A stretch of 64,000 bases of DNA from Tolumonas osonensis (GTDB lineage: Bacteria > Pseudomonadota > Gammaproteobacteria > Enterobacterales > Aeromonadaceae). The stretch is from positions 62,001-126,000 of the forward strand of contig NZ_JACHGR010000002.1 of assembly GCF_014202415.1 (NCBI RefSeq). Reading direction: 5' to 3'. This document shows positions 1 to 7,988 of this stretch, in pieces; within the stretch, counting starts at the first letter, position 1; every line of letters begins with the position of its first letter. The notes under the pieces were generated by a model. The model searched no databases. It was not told where the DNA came from and saw only the letters and a list, made by a program, of their open reading frames with translations. The translations under genes and the position numbers were made by a program.

Positions 1-699
1 TTCGGTGTCTTCACAGATTTCATTGACCATCCCTAAGTCCAGTGCCTTACGCGCAGTGATGATTTCACCGGTTAATTCAGCATAGGCATAACGTTTACGG
101 CCCATCAGTTCACGCCATGCGATTTGGATACCGTCACCGGGAACCATATTGGTTCTGAAGTGCATTTCAGTGGTCCATGCATCTTCGGTACATAGAGTAA
201 TATCGCTGAACAGCACTAAATCTGTATGGAATGCAGCACCGTTCCAAACACCGATGGTAGGAACCTGAATATCAAATACCTGGCCTTCAATATCTTTGGT
301 GCCGTCTAAGTATTGATACTCGTACATACGCCAGGCGATATCAGGCGCTGAACCAAATTCAGTGGCTGGTTGCCATTCACCTTTTTTATCAACACGGCCG
401 ATGCCTTTGAATAAATCCTTGCCGGTGCCACCTAAAATGATGACTTCGTTTTCCGGATCGCGACCTGCCCAGTCAAAGAAGTAGTGAAGGCCCTGGTGAG
501 CTTGTGCACACCATTGCAGGCTGTCGCCGTTCGTGTGCAGACGGGCTTCCAAAATGCCGTTTTTACGAGTCATGGTGAGAAAATCTTTACATTTCTCTTT
601 GTATTCTTCAAAAGGCATATGAGGGATAGTGCCCAGTTCTTCGTGAGACATTGATTTTCTTGTGCCGGCATCGTTTTCATAATTAGCTTTAAGAACCAT
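1..699 (-). CDS. crotonase (enoyl-CoA hydratase/isomerase) family protein, C-terminus cut off
   Basis: Open frame of 233 codons running off the left edge, read by translating the minus strand. The start at 699 is supported by an AGAAGG ribosome-binding site. The N-terminal 45 residues precede a crotonase-like core containing GGTGKDLFKGIGR, IQVPTIGVWNGAAFHTDLVL and MVPGDGIQIAWRELMG, then the GEIITARKALDLGMVNE segment typical of the family. The usual oxyanion-hole positions are recognisable, but the extended N-terminus and atypical sequence suggest a C-C bond hydrolase-like or otherwise divergent branch (for example 6-oxocamphor-hydrolase-like) rather than a beta-oxidation hydratase. Substrate unknown. 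It is preceded by a CRP-like site about 200 bp upstream. Confidence 0.75.
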   Translation of the reverse strand, partial: MVLKANYENDAGTRKSMSHEELGTIPHMPFEEYKEKCKDFLTMTRKNGILEARLHTNGDSLQWCAQAHQGLHYFFDWAGRDPENEVIILGGTGKDLFKGIGRVDKKGEWQPATEFGSAPDIAWRMYEYQYLDGTKDIEGQVFDIQVPTIGVWNGAAFHTDLVLFSDITLCTEDAWTTEMHFRTNMVPGDGIQIAWRELMGRKRYAYAELTGEIITARKALDLGMVNEICEDTE

Positions 700-1098
700 G
701 TTATTTACCTTCTGCTTATGTGTGTTGTGGAGATGTATGTTTTCGTTGTTAAAAAATTAGCAGTGGTATCTAACTGATTGAAATTCTATTTATTTTTTTT
801 GTTATGTTATAAATGCATAAATAATTGAAGCTTGATTTATTTCAATAAATTCAATTGGTTAATTGTGTTTTGAAAATAAATTTAATTTTGAACGGAAGTG
901 TCAGTGTGATATGGATCACGCATGTTTGAGGGTTATTTGAAAAAGAATTACATGGGTGAAATGTTATTCTGAAAGATAAAGCCTGATGCATAACCAGCAC
1001 CATTTTTCCCAGATAAATATTCATGATTCATGAATAACATTCAATTGTTCTATGAAATATCTCTGCATAATTATTTCATGCTGCATCTGTAAGTCTTC
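700..1098. other. AT-rich intergenic promoter region
   Basis: About 400 bp of AT-rich DNA upstream of the crotonase-like gene. Apart from the CRP-like site at 905-920 I see no open frame or strong repeat in it. Confidence 0.5.
905..920. promoter_or_regulatory. CRP-like binding site
   Basis: TGTGA-N6-TCACG, close to the CRP consensus TGTGA-N6-TCACA. It lies about 206 bp upstream of the crotonase-like start codon, so activation would need a distal transcription start; this is inference. Confidence 0.45.
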
Positions 1099-1242
1099 GC
1101 ATTAGGTCTTGGATGCATGCGAATGAGCTTTGGTGATAAGCCTGCTGATAAAAATGAAATGATCTCTTTTATGCATCAGGCCGTTGACCGTGGCGTGGGC
1201 CACATCCGGGCGCTGGTTCAACAGCCTCTGGCATTTGATTAG
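1099..1242 (+). pseudogene. aldo/keto reductase N-terminal relic
   Basis: An open stretch without a start reads LGLGCMRMSFGDKPADKN then EMISFMHQAVDRGV, the beta1/alpha1 region of AKR13-type aldo/keto reductases (LGLGCMGMSxGYG...). After DRGV the frame continues with unrelated residues (GHIRALVQQPLAFD) and stops at 1240-1242. The expected DTAxxYG active-site segment is missing. This is a gene remnant of about 47 codons, left by an internal deletion. Confidence 0.65.
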
Positions 1243-1272
1243 CCAAATACTAGGGGCTGCATAAAACCGGCT

Positions 1273-1827
1273 TTAGATTTTCTCAATGTAGAGAACGACT
1301 TCACCGACTTTAAAGCCAAATTTGGTAATTTCAGCGTGGTTGATCAAACGCCGTTCATCAAGCAAATACATCCAGTCGTTAAATTTCACCTTCACGGTTG
1401 AGCCATCTTTGAGTTTGAGGTTCATACGATAGTGCCAATTCAAGGTAAAACCTTGTTGATTGCCAATTGCTTCACCATCGATATCAGCAGCGGTACCAAT
1501 ATAATAATTGCCGGCTTTCTGCAGATACCAGGTTCTTTGTTCTTTACGACCATCCGCATAGACGAAGTGTTCAATCAAAGTGCCTGTCGCATCCTTTGTC
1601 CATGTACCGCTCATGTCGACGTGAAAGCGTTCGGTAACTTTCCCACTGTAGTCTTTCACTAATCCGTAAGCTTTGAGTGGACCACTGAAGAACTGTTGAA
1701 CGTCGATTTGCGGTTGGGTATTCGCATAATCTTCCGTTGTTTGTGAACATCCGGCCAGTAATGAACCACAGGCAATCAGAATCGTGCCGGAGACACGACA
1801 AACATTGTGAATCAGTTTCATCTTCAT
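1273..1827 (-). CDS. DUF3833 family lipoprotein
   Basis: 184 residues with a lipoprotein signal peptide ending in the lipobox LLAGC (Cys about residue 26). The mature part matches DUF3833: FFSGPLKAYGLVKDYSGKV near the N-terminus and a beta-rich lipocalin-like body ending KVGEVVLYIEK. It starts 4 bp inside the end of the cyclopropane-synthase-like gene, so it is the last cistron of the minus-strand operon that begins near 6270. Homologues sit with the same neighbours in RpoE-ChrR regulons of other proteobacteria. The biochemical role is unknown; a periplasm-facing lipid-associated function is inferred from context. Confidence 0.85.
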   Translation of the reverse strand: MKMKLIHNVCRVSGTILIACGSLLAGCSQTTEDYANTQPQIDVQQFFSGPLKAYGLVKDYSGKVTERFHVDMSGTWTKDATGTLIEHFVYADGRKEQRTWYLQKAGNYYIGTAADIDGEAIGNQQGFTLNWHYRMNLKLKDGSTVKVKFNDWMYLLDERRLINHAEITKFGFKVGEVVLYIEKI

Positions 1828-3071
1828 GCTCCTTCAGGTGAGAACGATAGCGGTTGTAACGCATCAAGCTGAATTACACTGATCGTGCGTTGTTTAAAAC
1901 CAGCTTCGCAGTAGCAAAAATAAAATAGCCACAGGCGATAAAAAACATCATCAAAACCGAGTGATTGGATCTGCGACCATCGCTGTTCAAAGCGACTCCG
2001 CCAGTCGGAAAGTGTTCTGGCATAGCTTTGCGCGAAGTCATAAACACCTGTGACTTGTAGGTGTGTTTGATCTTTGAGATGCCGGACAATTTCCGTCAAT
2101 GAGGGCAGGCAACCGCCGGGGAAAATGCGTTCCTGAATAAAGTCCTGGCCCTTCCGGTAGCTGTCGTAACGGCGATCATCAATCGTGATTGCTTGCAGTA
2201 ACAACCGACCACCGGGGCGGATCAAACGACCTAAACGTCGAAAGTAATCAGGTAAAAAGTCATGACCAACGGCTTCGATCATTTCGACCGATACTAATTT
2301 GTCATATTGCCCAGTGAGTGTTCGGTAGTCTTGTTTTAACAGTGTGACTTTATCTGACAAGCCAGCATCGAGAATGCGTTGTTGTGCAATCACATACTGG
2401 GCATCGGAGATCGTCGTTGTTGTGACACGACAACCATATTCTGAGGCTGCAAAAATCGCAAGGCCGCCCCAGCCGGTGCCGATTTCCAGCAAATGATCAG
2501 CGGGAGAGAGTTCTAATTGCTGGCAAATTCGATGTAGCTTTTGTGTCTGAGCTTCCGCCAAAGAACAATCATCGGTTGTATAGATACCACTCGAATATTG
2601 CATCCGCTCGTCGAGAATCAGTTGATAAAATTCGTTACTGATATCGTAATGCGCCAAAATATTTCGTTTCGAGCCCGAGAGGTTGTTTCGGTTACGGAAC
2701 TGCCGCCAAAACCGGAATGGCGTAAGTAATAACAAACTGGAGCGTTCAATCGCATCAAGCATCGGCATATTGGCCGCAAATAATTCAAGTAGCGCTGTTA
2801 AATCGGGGGTACTCCAATCGCCATCAATAAATGAATCGGCTGCACCATTTGAACCGGAGGTAAACAGCCGCATGTAAAATTGGCTGTGGTGAACTTCCAG
2901 AATGGCAGAAGGATGGCTGTCTGGCTGACCAAAAAGTAGTGTTTCGTCTTGATCACGAATCAGTAAATGCCCCTGTTTTAGCTGGGCTAATGATTTCACA
3001 ATCAACGATTTGAACCAGCGATGAGTAACAGGAAGTACAAGATCTGCTGATGCTGTTTTTTCAACTTCCAT
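1824..3071 (-). CDS. cfa: cyclopropane-fatty-acyl-phospholipid synthase family methyltransferase
   Basis: 415 residues, the usual length for CFA synthases. The N-terminal domain is followed by HYDISNEFYQLILDERMQYSSG, the substrate/SAM-side motif, and LEIGTGWGGLAIFAA at about residue 195, the SAM-binding motif I. EMIEAVGHDFLPDYF and the IFPGGCLPS loop are also typical. It transfers a methyl(ene) group from SAM to unsaturated acyl chains of membrane phospholipids. In ChrR-type regulons a related methyltransferase makes methylated or furan fatty acids, so the product here may not be a cyclopropane. It overlaps DUF1365 by 11 bp and DUF3833 by 4 bp. Confidence 0.88.
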   Translation of the reverse strand: MEVEKTASADLVLPVTHRWFKSLIVKSLAQLKQGHLLIRDQDETLLFGQPDSHPSAILEVHHSQFYMRLFTSGSNGAADSFIDGDWSTPDLTALLELFAANMPMLDAIERSSLLLLTPFRFWRQFRNRNNLSGSKRNILAHYDISNEFYQLILDERMQYSSGIYTTDDCSLAEAQTQKLHRICQQLELSPADHLLEIGTGWGGLAIFAASEYGCRVTTTTISDAQYVIAQQRILDAGLSDKVTLLKQDYRTLTGQYDKLVSVEMIEAVGHDFLPDYFRRLGRLIRPGGRLLLQAITIDDRRYDSYRKGQDFIQERIFPGGCLPSLTEIVRHLKDQTHLQVTGVYDFAQSYARTLSDWRSRFEQRWSQIQSLGFDDVFYRLWLFYFCYCEAGFKQRTISVIQLDALQPLSFSPEGA

Positions 3072-3825
3072 CTGTTTTGCCCTTCTGAGTCAGATGTCCG
3101 AAAAAAGGGACACCTTTGAGGAATAAACGTAGTGCCTGCCAATAGATGCCGCCAATGATTTTTAACGTCATCGCAGGCCAGTAGCGCAACAGAAAATATC
3201 CGAATTTTTGCTCAAATGGCTGATGTTGAAGCTGCAGCGTGGCATCGAATATTTTTTTGTCAGTGTGGTTTTCTATGTTGATCAAAATCTGTTTCTGGCT
3301 GTATTTGATACGCCATTGATACTGCATATCCAGATGCATAAATGGCGATACAGGAAACACTTTTTCATTCGGTTCAGGCTGACGTAAATCAACCAGATAA
3401 AAGTGTTGTTCCAGCCATGGGGTGTTTGTGACTTCAGCTAGTAAATAACAGAGTTGATCGGTGCGATCAAACGCGAAATAAAAATTTACTGGACTGAAAT
3501 GAATGCCGAAATTGCGAAGATTTGCGAGCTGCAATACACGGCCTTGCTCTGAAGGTTGGAGTGTACCGCCACATGCATTGAGCTGTAACCACACCGCTTC
3601 ACGCAGCGGCAATGTTGCAGGTTGTGAACGGATGAAATCGCGCCGATACCAGCTCACAGGCGCAAACCGGTTCACTCCAAACCAGCGCGCGGTATTTGCC
3701 AGATCATGCAATTCATCTGGGTCAATCGCTGTCATATAACAGCTATAGGCAAAGCGATGTTGCTTTGGGTGAAAGCGGCGATGTCGTATAACGCCTGTGT
3801 AAAAAGCACTGTTGGCAATCGTCAT
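3061..3825 (-). CDS. DUF1365 family protein
   Basis: 254 residues from the ATG at 3825, chosen because it forms an ATGA overlap with the stop of the upstream FAD oxidoreductase; an alternative start at 3849 adds eight residues. It carries the DUF1365 signatures YTGVIRHRRFHPKQHRFAY at the N-terminus, FGIHFSPVNFYFAFD in the middle and EKVFPVSPFMHLDMQYQW towards the C-terminus. The family is almost always next to the FAD-dependent amine-oxidase-like protein and a CFA-like methyltransferase. Function not established; acyl-chain modification is inferred from context. Confidence 0.87.
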   Translation of the reverse strand: MTIANSAFYTGVIRHRRFHPKQHRFAYSCYMTAIDPDELHDLANTARWFGVNRFAPVSWYRRDFIRSQPATLPLREAVWLQLNACGGTLQPSEQGRVLQLANLRNFGIHFSPVNFYFAFDRTDQLCYLLAEVTNTPWLEQHFYLVDLRQPEPNEKVFPVSPFMHLDMQYQWRIKYSQKQILINIENHTDKKIFDATLQLQHQPFEQKFGYFLLRYWPAMTLKIIGGIYWQALRLFLKGVPFFGHLTQKGKTDGS

Positions 3826-5066
3826 AGCGTTGCTCCAAAGCGCTTGCATACATCATTCGCACTTCTGACACCATCTTCATGAAAGCCGTTGTACCAATAG
3901 GCACCGCAGAAATGGGTTCTGTTGTGACCACAGATAGCGGAACGTTTTTGTTGTGCGGCAATAGCTTGTTGTGTGTAAAACGGATGACTGTAAGTGAACT
4001 GTTGAATCACGCTTTCAGGTGACATGGTGTTCGTATTGAGTGTGACGCAGAATCGCTCTGGTGCTGTGAGTGATTGCAACCGATTCATGTCATAAGTCAC
4101 GATGGCCGGCATTTCCTGATCATCACCGAGCAGATAGTTCCACGAAGCATGCGCCAAATCAGCTTTCGGTAACAAATTAAGATCGTTGTGCAGTGTTACC
4201 TGATTCGTCCGATAGCCAATTGCCCCGAGGATCTCACGTTCGTCATTACTTGGATCAGCCAACAAAGATAAAGCCTGATCACTGTGACAAGCAAAAATTA
4301 CCACATCGAATTGATACTCAGCATGTTGCGTCTGAATTGCGACATGATTTGAAAAGCGCTGAACTTTCTGTACCGGTTCAGAAAGATGAATGTGGCTGTG
4401 CCAGCTTTGGGTGAGTGGTGCGATGTATTCACGAGAACCGCCGGGAATCACATACCATTGTGGCCGGTTTGCAATCGACAACAGCCCATGATTGTTGAAA
4501 AATCGCAGAAAAAAGAACACTGGGAACTGGCGCATATCAGCCAATGATGCTGACCAAATGGCAGCGCCCATCGGCAAGATATAATGATCACAAAAATCAT
4601 CTGAGAAATGGTGTTGAGACAGATATTCGCTCAGGGTTTGTTCTTTCGATATCGTGTTATTTGCCAGATCGGTTTTAGTTAAGCGGTTAAATCTCAGAAT
4701 TTCGGAGATTAATCGATAGAACGAAGGTCTGAACAAATTACGGCGTTGTGCAAATAGCGTGTTGAGGTCATGGCCATTGTATTCAAGACCCGTAATCAGA
4801 TCGCGAACAGAGAAGCTCATCTCTGTTGGCTGTGGGGTAATGTTCAGTTTTTTCAGTAAAGTCAGGAACAGTGGGTAAGTTCGATCATTAAAAACGATGA
4901 ATCCTGTATCAACCGGCCACACTTGATCATGACGTTGAACATCGACGGTATGCGTATGGCCGCCAATGTAATCATTGGCTTCAAACAAGGTAATCTGATG
5001 TTGCTGATGCAGTAGATAACCGCATGTTAGTCCTGAAATGCCACTTCCAATAATTGCGATATTCAT
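3822..5066 (-). CDS. FAD-dependent oxidoreductase (amine-oxidase-like)
   Basis: 414 residues with a dinucleotide-binding motif IAIIGSGISGLTCGYLL at the extreme N-terminus followed by FEANDYIGGHTHTVD, as in the NAD(P)-binding Rossmann/flavin amine oxidase superfamily (COG2907 type). PVDTGFIVFNDRTYPLF and the C-terminal CGAYWYNGFHEDGVRSA, which contacts FAD, are both present. Acts in the cytoplasm, probably on lipid acyl chains given its neighbours. It lies 9 bp after the SDR gene and overlaps DUF1365 by ATGA. In Rhodobacter, proteins of this type belong to the singlet-oxygen response and to furan fatty acid formation; carrying that role over here is inference. Confidence 0.85.
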   Translation of the reverse strand: MNIAIIGSGISGLTCGYLLHQQHQITLFEANDYIGGHTHTVDVQRHDQVWPVDTGFIVFNDRTYPLFLTLLKKLNITPQPTEMSFSVRDLITGLEYNGHDLNTLFAQRRNLFRPSFYRLISEILRFNRLTKTDLANNTISKEQTLSEYLSQHHFSDDFCDHYILPMGAAIWSASLADMRQFPVFFFLRFFNNHGLLSIANRPQWYVIPGGSREYIAPLTQSWHSHIHLSEPVQKVQRFSNHVAIQTQHAEYQFDVVIFACHSDQALSLLADPSNDEREILGAIGYRTNQVTLHNDLNLLPKADLAHASWNYLLGDDQEMPAIVTYDMNRLQSLTAPERFCVTLNTNTMSPESVIQQFTYSHPFYTQQAIAAQQKRSAICGHNRTHFCGAYWYNGFHEDGVRSANDVCKRFGATL

Positions 5067-5075
5067 GAAGTTATC

Positions 5076-5798
5076 CTAAGTCCGGTTAATGAATTGACGC
5101 GCCAGTGAAGCCCATAACGAATGCGGTAGCATGTGTAACAGGGAAAAACAAAGATGCAATGACCATGGGAATCGAATCAATCGCTGCCGACGAGCGATGC
5201 CTCGTCTGATTTTTTGAGAAGCCTCAGCAACAGACATCAGCCATGGCATCGGAAAATCATTTTTTTGTGTCAGCGGCGTATCAATGAAACCCGGTTGTAC
5301 GAGTGAACATGCAATTCCTTTTGGGACCAGACTGATTTCTAGTGTTTGAGCGAGATAATCAATCGCTGCTTTTGACGCGCCATATGCCTCAGCACGGGGA
5401 AGCGGTAAGCGTGAGGCAGCAGAACTGATAAAAACGAGCTGGCTACCAGGTTTCATTTTGGGCAGACAAGCGGCTAAAACATTCAATGATCCGGTGACAT
5501 TGGTTGAAAAAACATCAGTAAACAACGTAGCATCCAACTGCATTGGATTGTCGACATACCGGCATGTTCCAGCATTTAGAATCAGCAAATCGAGCGTTTC
5601 TACGCAGGCCAATGTTGCATCAGTTTGCTCTTTGTTGGTGGAATCAAACACGAGCGTTGATGCATCACTGTGCTGAAAATGGTTGGCGAGTTTTTCAGCG
5701 TTGCGTCCGCAAGCGAACACCTGATGTTTCTCAAGCAGATAATCTTGTGCAAGCTGCAAACCTAATCCCGAACTTGCGCCAGTAATTAGAATTTTCAT
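5076..5798 (-). CDS. short-chain dehydrogenase/reductase
   Basis: 240 residues. ITGASSGLGLQLAQDY (residues 5-20) is the classical SDR TGxxxGxG cofactor motif, LILNAGTC the NAG motif, and SSAASRLPLPRAEAYGASK contains the catalytic Ser-Tyr-Lys. The C-terminal region (FPWSLHLCFSLLHMLP) is hydrophobic and might touch the membrane. NADP(H) preference is suggested by CGRNAEKL after beta2. It overlaps the NTF2-like gene by 4 bp and belongs to the membrane-lipid operon; substrate unknown. Confidence 0.87.
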   Translation of the reverse strand: MKILITGASSGLGLQLAQDYLLEKHQVFACGRNAEKLANHFQHSDASTLVFDSTNKEQTDATLACVETLDLLILNAGTCRYVDNPMQLDATLFTDVFSTNVTGSLNVLAACLPKMKPGSQLVFISSAASRLPLPRAEAYGASKAAIDYLAQTLEISLVPKGIACSLVQPGFIDTPLTQKNDFPMPWLMSVAEASQKIRRGIARRQRLIRFPWSLHLCFSLLHMLPHSLWASLARQFINRT

Positions 5799-6223
5799 GA
5801 TTGCATCATCCGATTTTTTAGCCAGAAAATGACTCGCCGCAGAAAAGGAATATTTTCATAAACCATTGCGCCAAGATCGTAATAATCCCGCTGATAGGTG
5901 ATTCGATGATCAAATTTGAGGTGCGTCACGCCTTCTAGCTGAAATGCACGCCCGCGATTCAGGCGAGCGTGCACACAATCCATTTTCCACACAATCCAAG
6001 CGGAAGAATCTGCTACATCACATTGTTGGACGGTGAAAACACACGATTTCGTGTTTTCATAGAGGGATGCAAGATAGCGCTGATAAGGCGCTAATCCGGA
6101 TATTTGTTGTACCGGATCAACAAAAATGAAATTTTCTGAAAACAGATCATCCATGTGCTGGAGCTTGTCTTGAGAAAATTGTTCAAAATATTGAATAAAA
6201 CTATCTACAAGTGTATGTGCCAT
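5795..6223 (-). CDS. NTF2-like (SnoaL fold) protein
   Basis: 142 residues from the ATG at 6223, which shares one base with the stop codon of the upstream 15-codon ORF (TGATG). The sequence VDSFIQYFEQFSQDKLQHMD followed by LFSENFIFVDPVQQI is the N-terminal cone helix and sheet of nuclear-transport-factor-2-like proteins of the SnoaL type. These small alpha+beta barrels bind lipophilic ligands or act as isomerases or hydrolases. In this operon family the gene regularly accompanies SDR, FAD oxidoreductase and DUF1365. No specific activity can be assigned. Confidence 0.8.
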   Translation of the reverse strand: MAHTLVDSFIQYFEQFSQDKLQHMDDLFSENFIFVDPVQQISGLAPYQRYLASLYENTKSCVFTVQQCDVADSSAWIVWKMDCVHARLNRGRAFQLEGVTHLKFDHRITYQRDYYDLGAMVYENIPFLRRVIFWLKNRMMQS

Positions 6224-6270
6224 CAATAGATACCACGCAACCCGTTGTAGACTTCAACTAAAGCAATCAT
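6223..6270 (-). CDS. 15-residue leader ORF of the lipid-modification operon
   Basis: ATG at 6270 preceded by a strong TAAGGAGAGCAA ribosome-binding site encodes MIALVEVYNGLRGIY and stops at 6223, sharing one base with the start of the NTF2-like gene. The NTF2 start has no good Shine-Dalgarno of its own, so its translation may depend on termination of this peptide. No family recognised. It could be a coupling or attenuating leader peptide, or a real small protein. Confidence 0.45.
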   Translation of the reverse strand: MIALVEVYNGLRGIY

Positions 6271-6325
6271 TTGCTCTCCTTAAGCCGGCGGAAATGGTGC
6301 CGGCGATGTATGAAGTTCAAAGCAA

Positions 6326-6353
6326 ATTACGATCAAAACTTTAGTTTAGATCA
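6326..6353 (-). promoter_or_regulatory. candidate ECF-sigma-type promoter overlapping an imperfect palindrome
   Basis: On the minus strand TGATCT (6353-6348) and CGTAAT (6331-6326) are separated by 16 bp, resembling the TGATC-type -35 described for RpoE-ChrR sigma promoters. The same stretch holds a 22-bp inverted repeat (6331-6352, GATCAAAACT/AGTTTAGATC with one mismatch). It sits 56-83 bp upstream of the leader ORF. No rpoE-chrR pair is in the window. Confidence 0.35.
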
Positions 6354-6423
6354 TTCAATCAATATGGCTTCAAATGGATTGATTTTTTTTGAGTCGGTAG
6401 AATGACAGAGATCCCTTTTAAAA

Positions 6424-6769
6424 TTAAATATTTTTCCCATAGAAAGACGTTAATTTTCCGATGGCCTGATTGACGTATTCTGGTTTCCAATACGTTTCAA
6501 TATGTGTCGCGTCTTTAATTAAGAATAGCTCTTTCTCTTTGGCGTTCGTTGCCAGAGGGAAGGCGCTTTCAGTCCTATAAAGGGTATCAGCCTTATCACC
6601 GGCGATCATGAGTAATGGCTGGTTAATCAACGTAACGTGGAGTGCCACCACTGCCGCCCTGATAGGCTGCATCAGCGGTAATGGTGATATAGCCATTTTC
6701 AGCTAATCGTTGTGCATATAAGCTTGCGACTTGTTCTTTTACGCAACCATTGGGATGTGCCACAACCAA
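6424..6769 (-). pseudogene. alpha/beta hydrolase relic
   Basis: Reading downstream from 6769, VVAHPNGCVKEQVASLYAQ then RLAENGYITITADAAYQG is the N-terminal half of the hydrolase family found intact at 14733-15815 and 16968-18026 (GAVKEQSS.LYAQ.LAE.GF.T). A stop at 6625-6623 interrupts it; the C-terminal piece continues in another frame as LINQPLLMIAGDKADT through ATHIETYWKPEYVNQAIGKL. The middle, including the nucleophile elbow, is deleted. The relic is fused in frame to the decarboxylase-like relic upstream. Confidence 0.7.
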
Positions 6770-7114
6770 GGCTAAATGGGTGATTTCTTCAGATATTTCT
6801 GAACGTGTAACCCCGTTCTCGAGGGCAAGATTCAGATGTGATCGAAGTTGATCCGGGCGCTCTCAAATATCGTTATAAAGAACGTTATCGGTCAGCTCCG
6901 CGAGTTTGGGAGCGGTTTCTCCCATCAATTGCTGGGCGCGGGACGGTTGCGTTGGTGCCGGCGCTGGTTTCAGTACGCCATATTGTTCGTCGGTAACTTT
7001 TTCCATCCAGTCTGCGGTTTTATTTTCTGCAGAATTTGTTTGCGGTGCAGCCGAAACAGAAAAACAAGCGGTACTCGCGGTCAGCAGTAGCAATGATTTT
7101 AGTGAAGACGTCAT
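6770..7114 (-). pseudogene. exported carboxymuconolactone-decarboxylase-like protein, broken
   Basis: Starts with a signal peptide (LLLLTASTACFSVSAA) and continues APKLAELTDNVLYNDI to an in-frame TGA at 6865-6863, where family members have a Trp codon (NDxWERP). The same frame resumes ERPDQLRSHLNLALENGV then TRSEISEEITHLA, the C-terminal half of the family, with the central segment (RDRSLVTVAAL-like) deleted. It then runs into the hydrolase relic. Intact relatives are periplasmic AhpD-like-fold proteins, commonly near aldo/keto reductases and flavodoxins as here. Confidence 0.7.
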
Positions 7115-7261
7115 ATTTATCCTTTCAGAATGTTATGCAGACAATCAAAGAAATAACAAACGGTTGCAGCACTAACTAATAGGTAATATGAATCGTATGG
7201 CCTGATGACATATTCAACAATAATCTGATTTAGCAATAGGCTTATGAATGAAATTCAGCAA

Positions 7262-7978
7262 TCACATGGCTGTTTTCCCTGCATGATTTCTGAAAATAAA
7301 CAACCATAATAAACAGCGGGTCAAATAAGCCATGAAGATCGTCATTGCCAAAAAATCGGCATAAAAAAGGGTCTTATATTCTTCAAAATCAAAGAATGAA
7401 AAATCCGTTTGCAGGAACAGATAAGACGCTATCTCCCGATGAATGAAAACGGATAACCCGTAGAATCCAATCATTGAAAAGATGATCGGCATTACCCGAT
7501 TTGCAAATAACGATGCGGGAGAAAGGCGGAGTATCTTACAGAAAAAATCAGCCAGCATTTTCCAGTGCAGCCCTAAATGCAGGGAAATAAGCAGGTGCCC
7601 CCAGTGAACACTGGCCATATGCGTTTTTCTGACAAGATCTGAGGCGTTATGTATGGCCAGGTTGGGGAACAGGTGCTGTGAGAGCATTATCCCGCTTAAT
7701 ATTGCCGATAAAACAACCAGCAGAAGCAATAGATTTATCGTCACTTGCAGTATGCGGAATGCCGTATATTCCGTCTGAAATAACTTTTCAAACCAATGAA
7801 GATTCAATCCGTTATGCAACAGCAGGAACATGGCGAAAATAACACCAAGCAATTCATGGATTCTTTCATCCCACAGATGATATCCCATCAGGGATAACAA
7901 AATCCCAGTCATTACAACATCCTGAATTACCTGGAATATGTATTTTTTCCGCATAAATAACCTGTTCTTATAAAACAA
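7262..7978 (-). CDS. DUF4405 family integral membrane protein
   Basis: 238 residues, about five membrane segments. Conserved histidines lie in HELLGVIFAMFLLLHNGLNLHW and in HMASVHWGHLLISLHLGLHWKML, the pattern of the DUF4405 (four-helix, cytochrome-b561-like) family, suggesting haem ligation in the inner membrane. The start at 7978 may be one of several; M9 (MRKKYIF) is also plausible. Lies 10 bp after the exported flavodoxin gene, suggesting that a membrane electron carrier feeds or drains the periplasmic flavoprotein. Haem binding is inferred. Confidence 0.75.
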   Translation of the reverse strand: MFYKNRLFMRKKYIFQVIQDVVMTGILLSLMGYHLWDERIHELLGVIFAMFLLLHNGLNLHWFEKLFQTEYTAFRILQVTINLLLLLVVLSAILSGIMLSQHLFPNLAIHNASDLVRKTHMASVHWGHLLISLHLGLHWKMLADFFCKILRLSPASLFANRVMPIIFSMIGFYGLSVFIHREIASYLFLQTDFSFFDFEEYKTLFYADFLAMTIFMAYLTRCLLWLFIFRNHAGKTAM

Positions 7979-7988
7979 AGGCTCGTGA

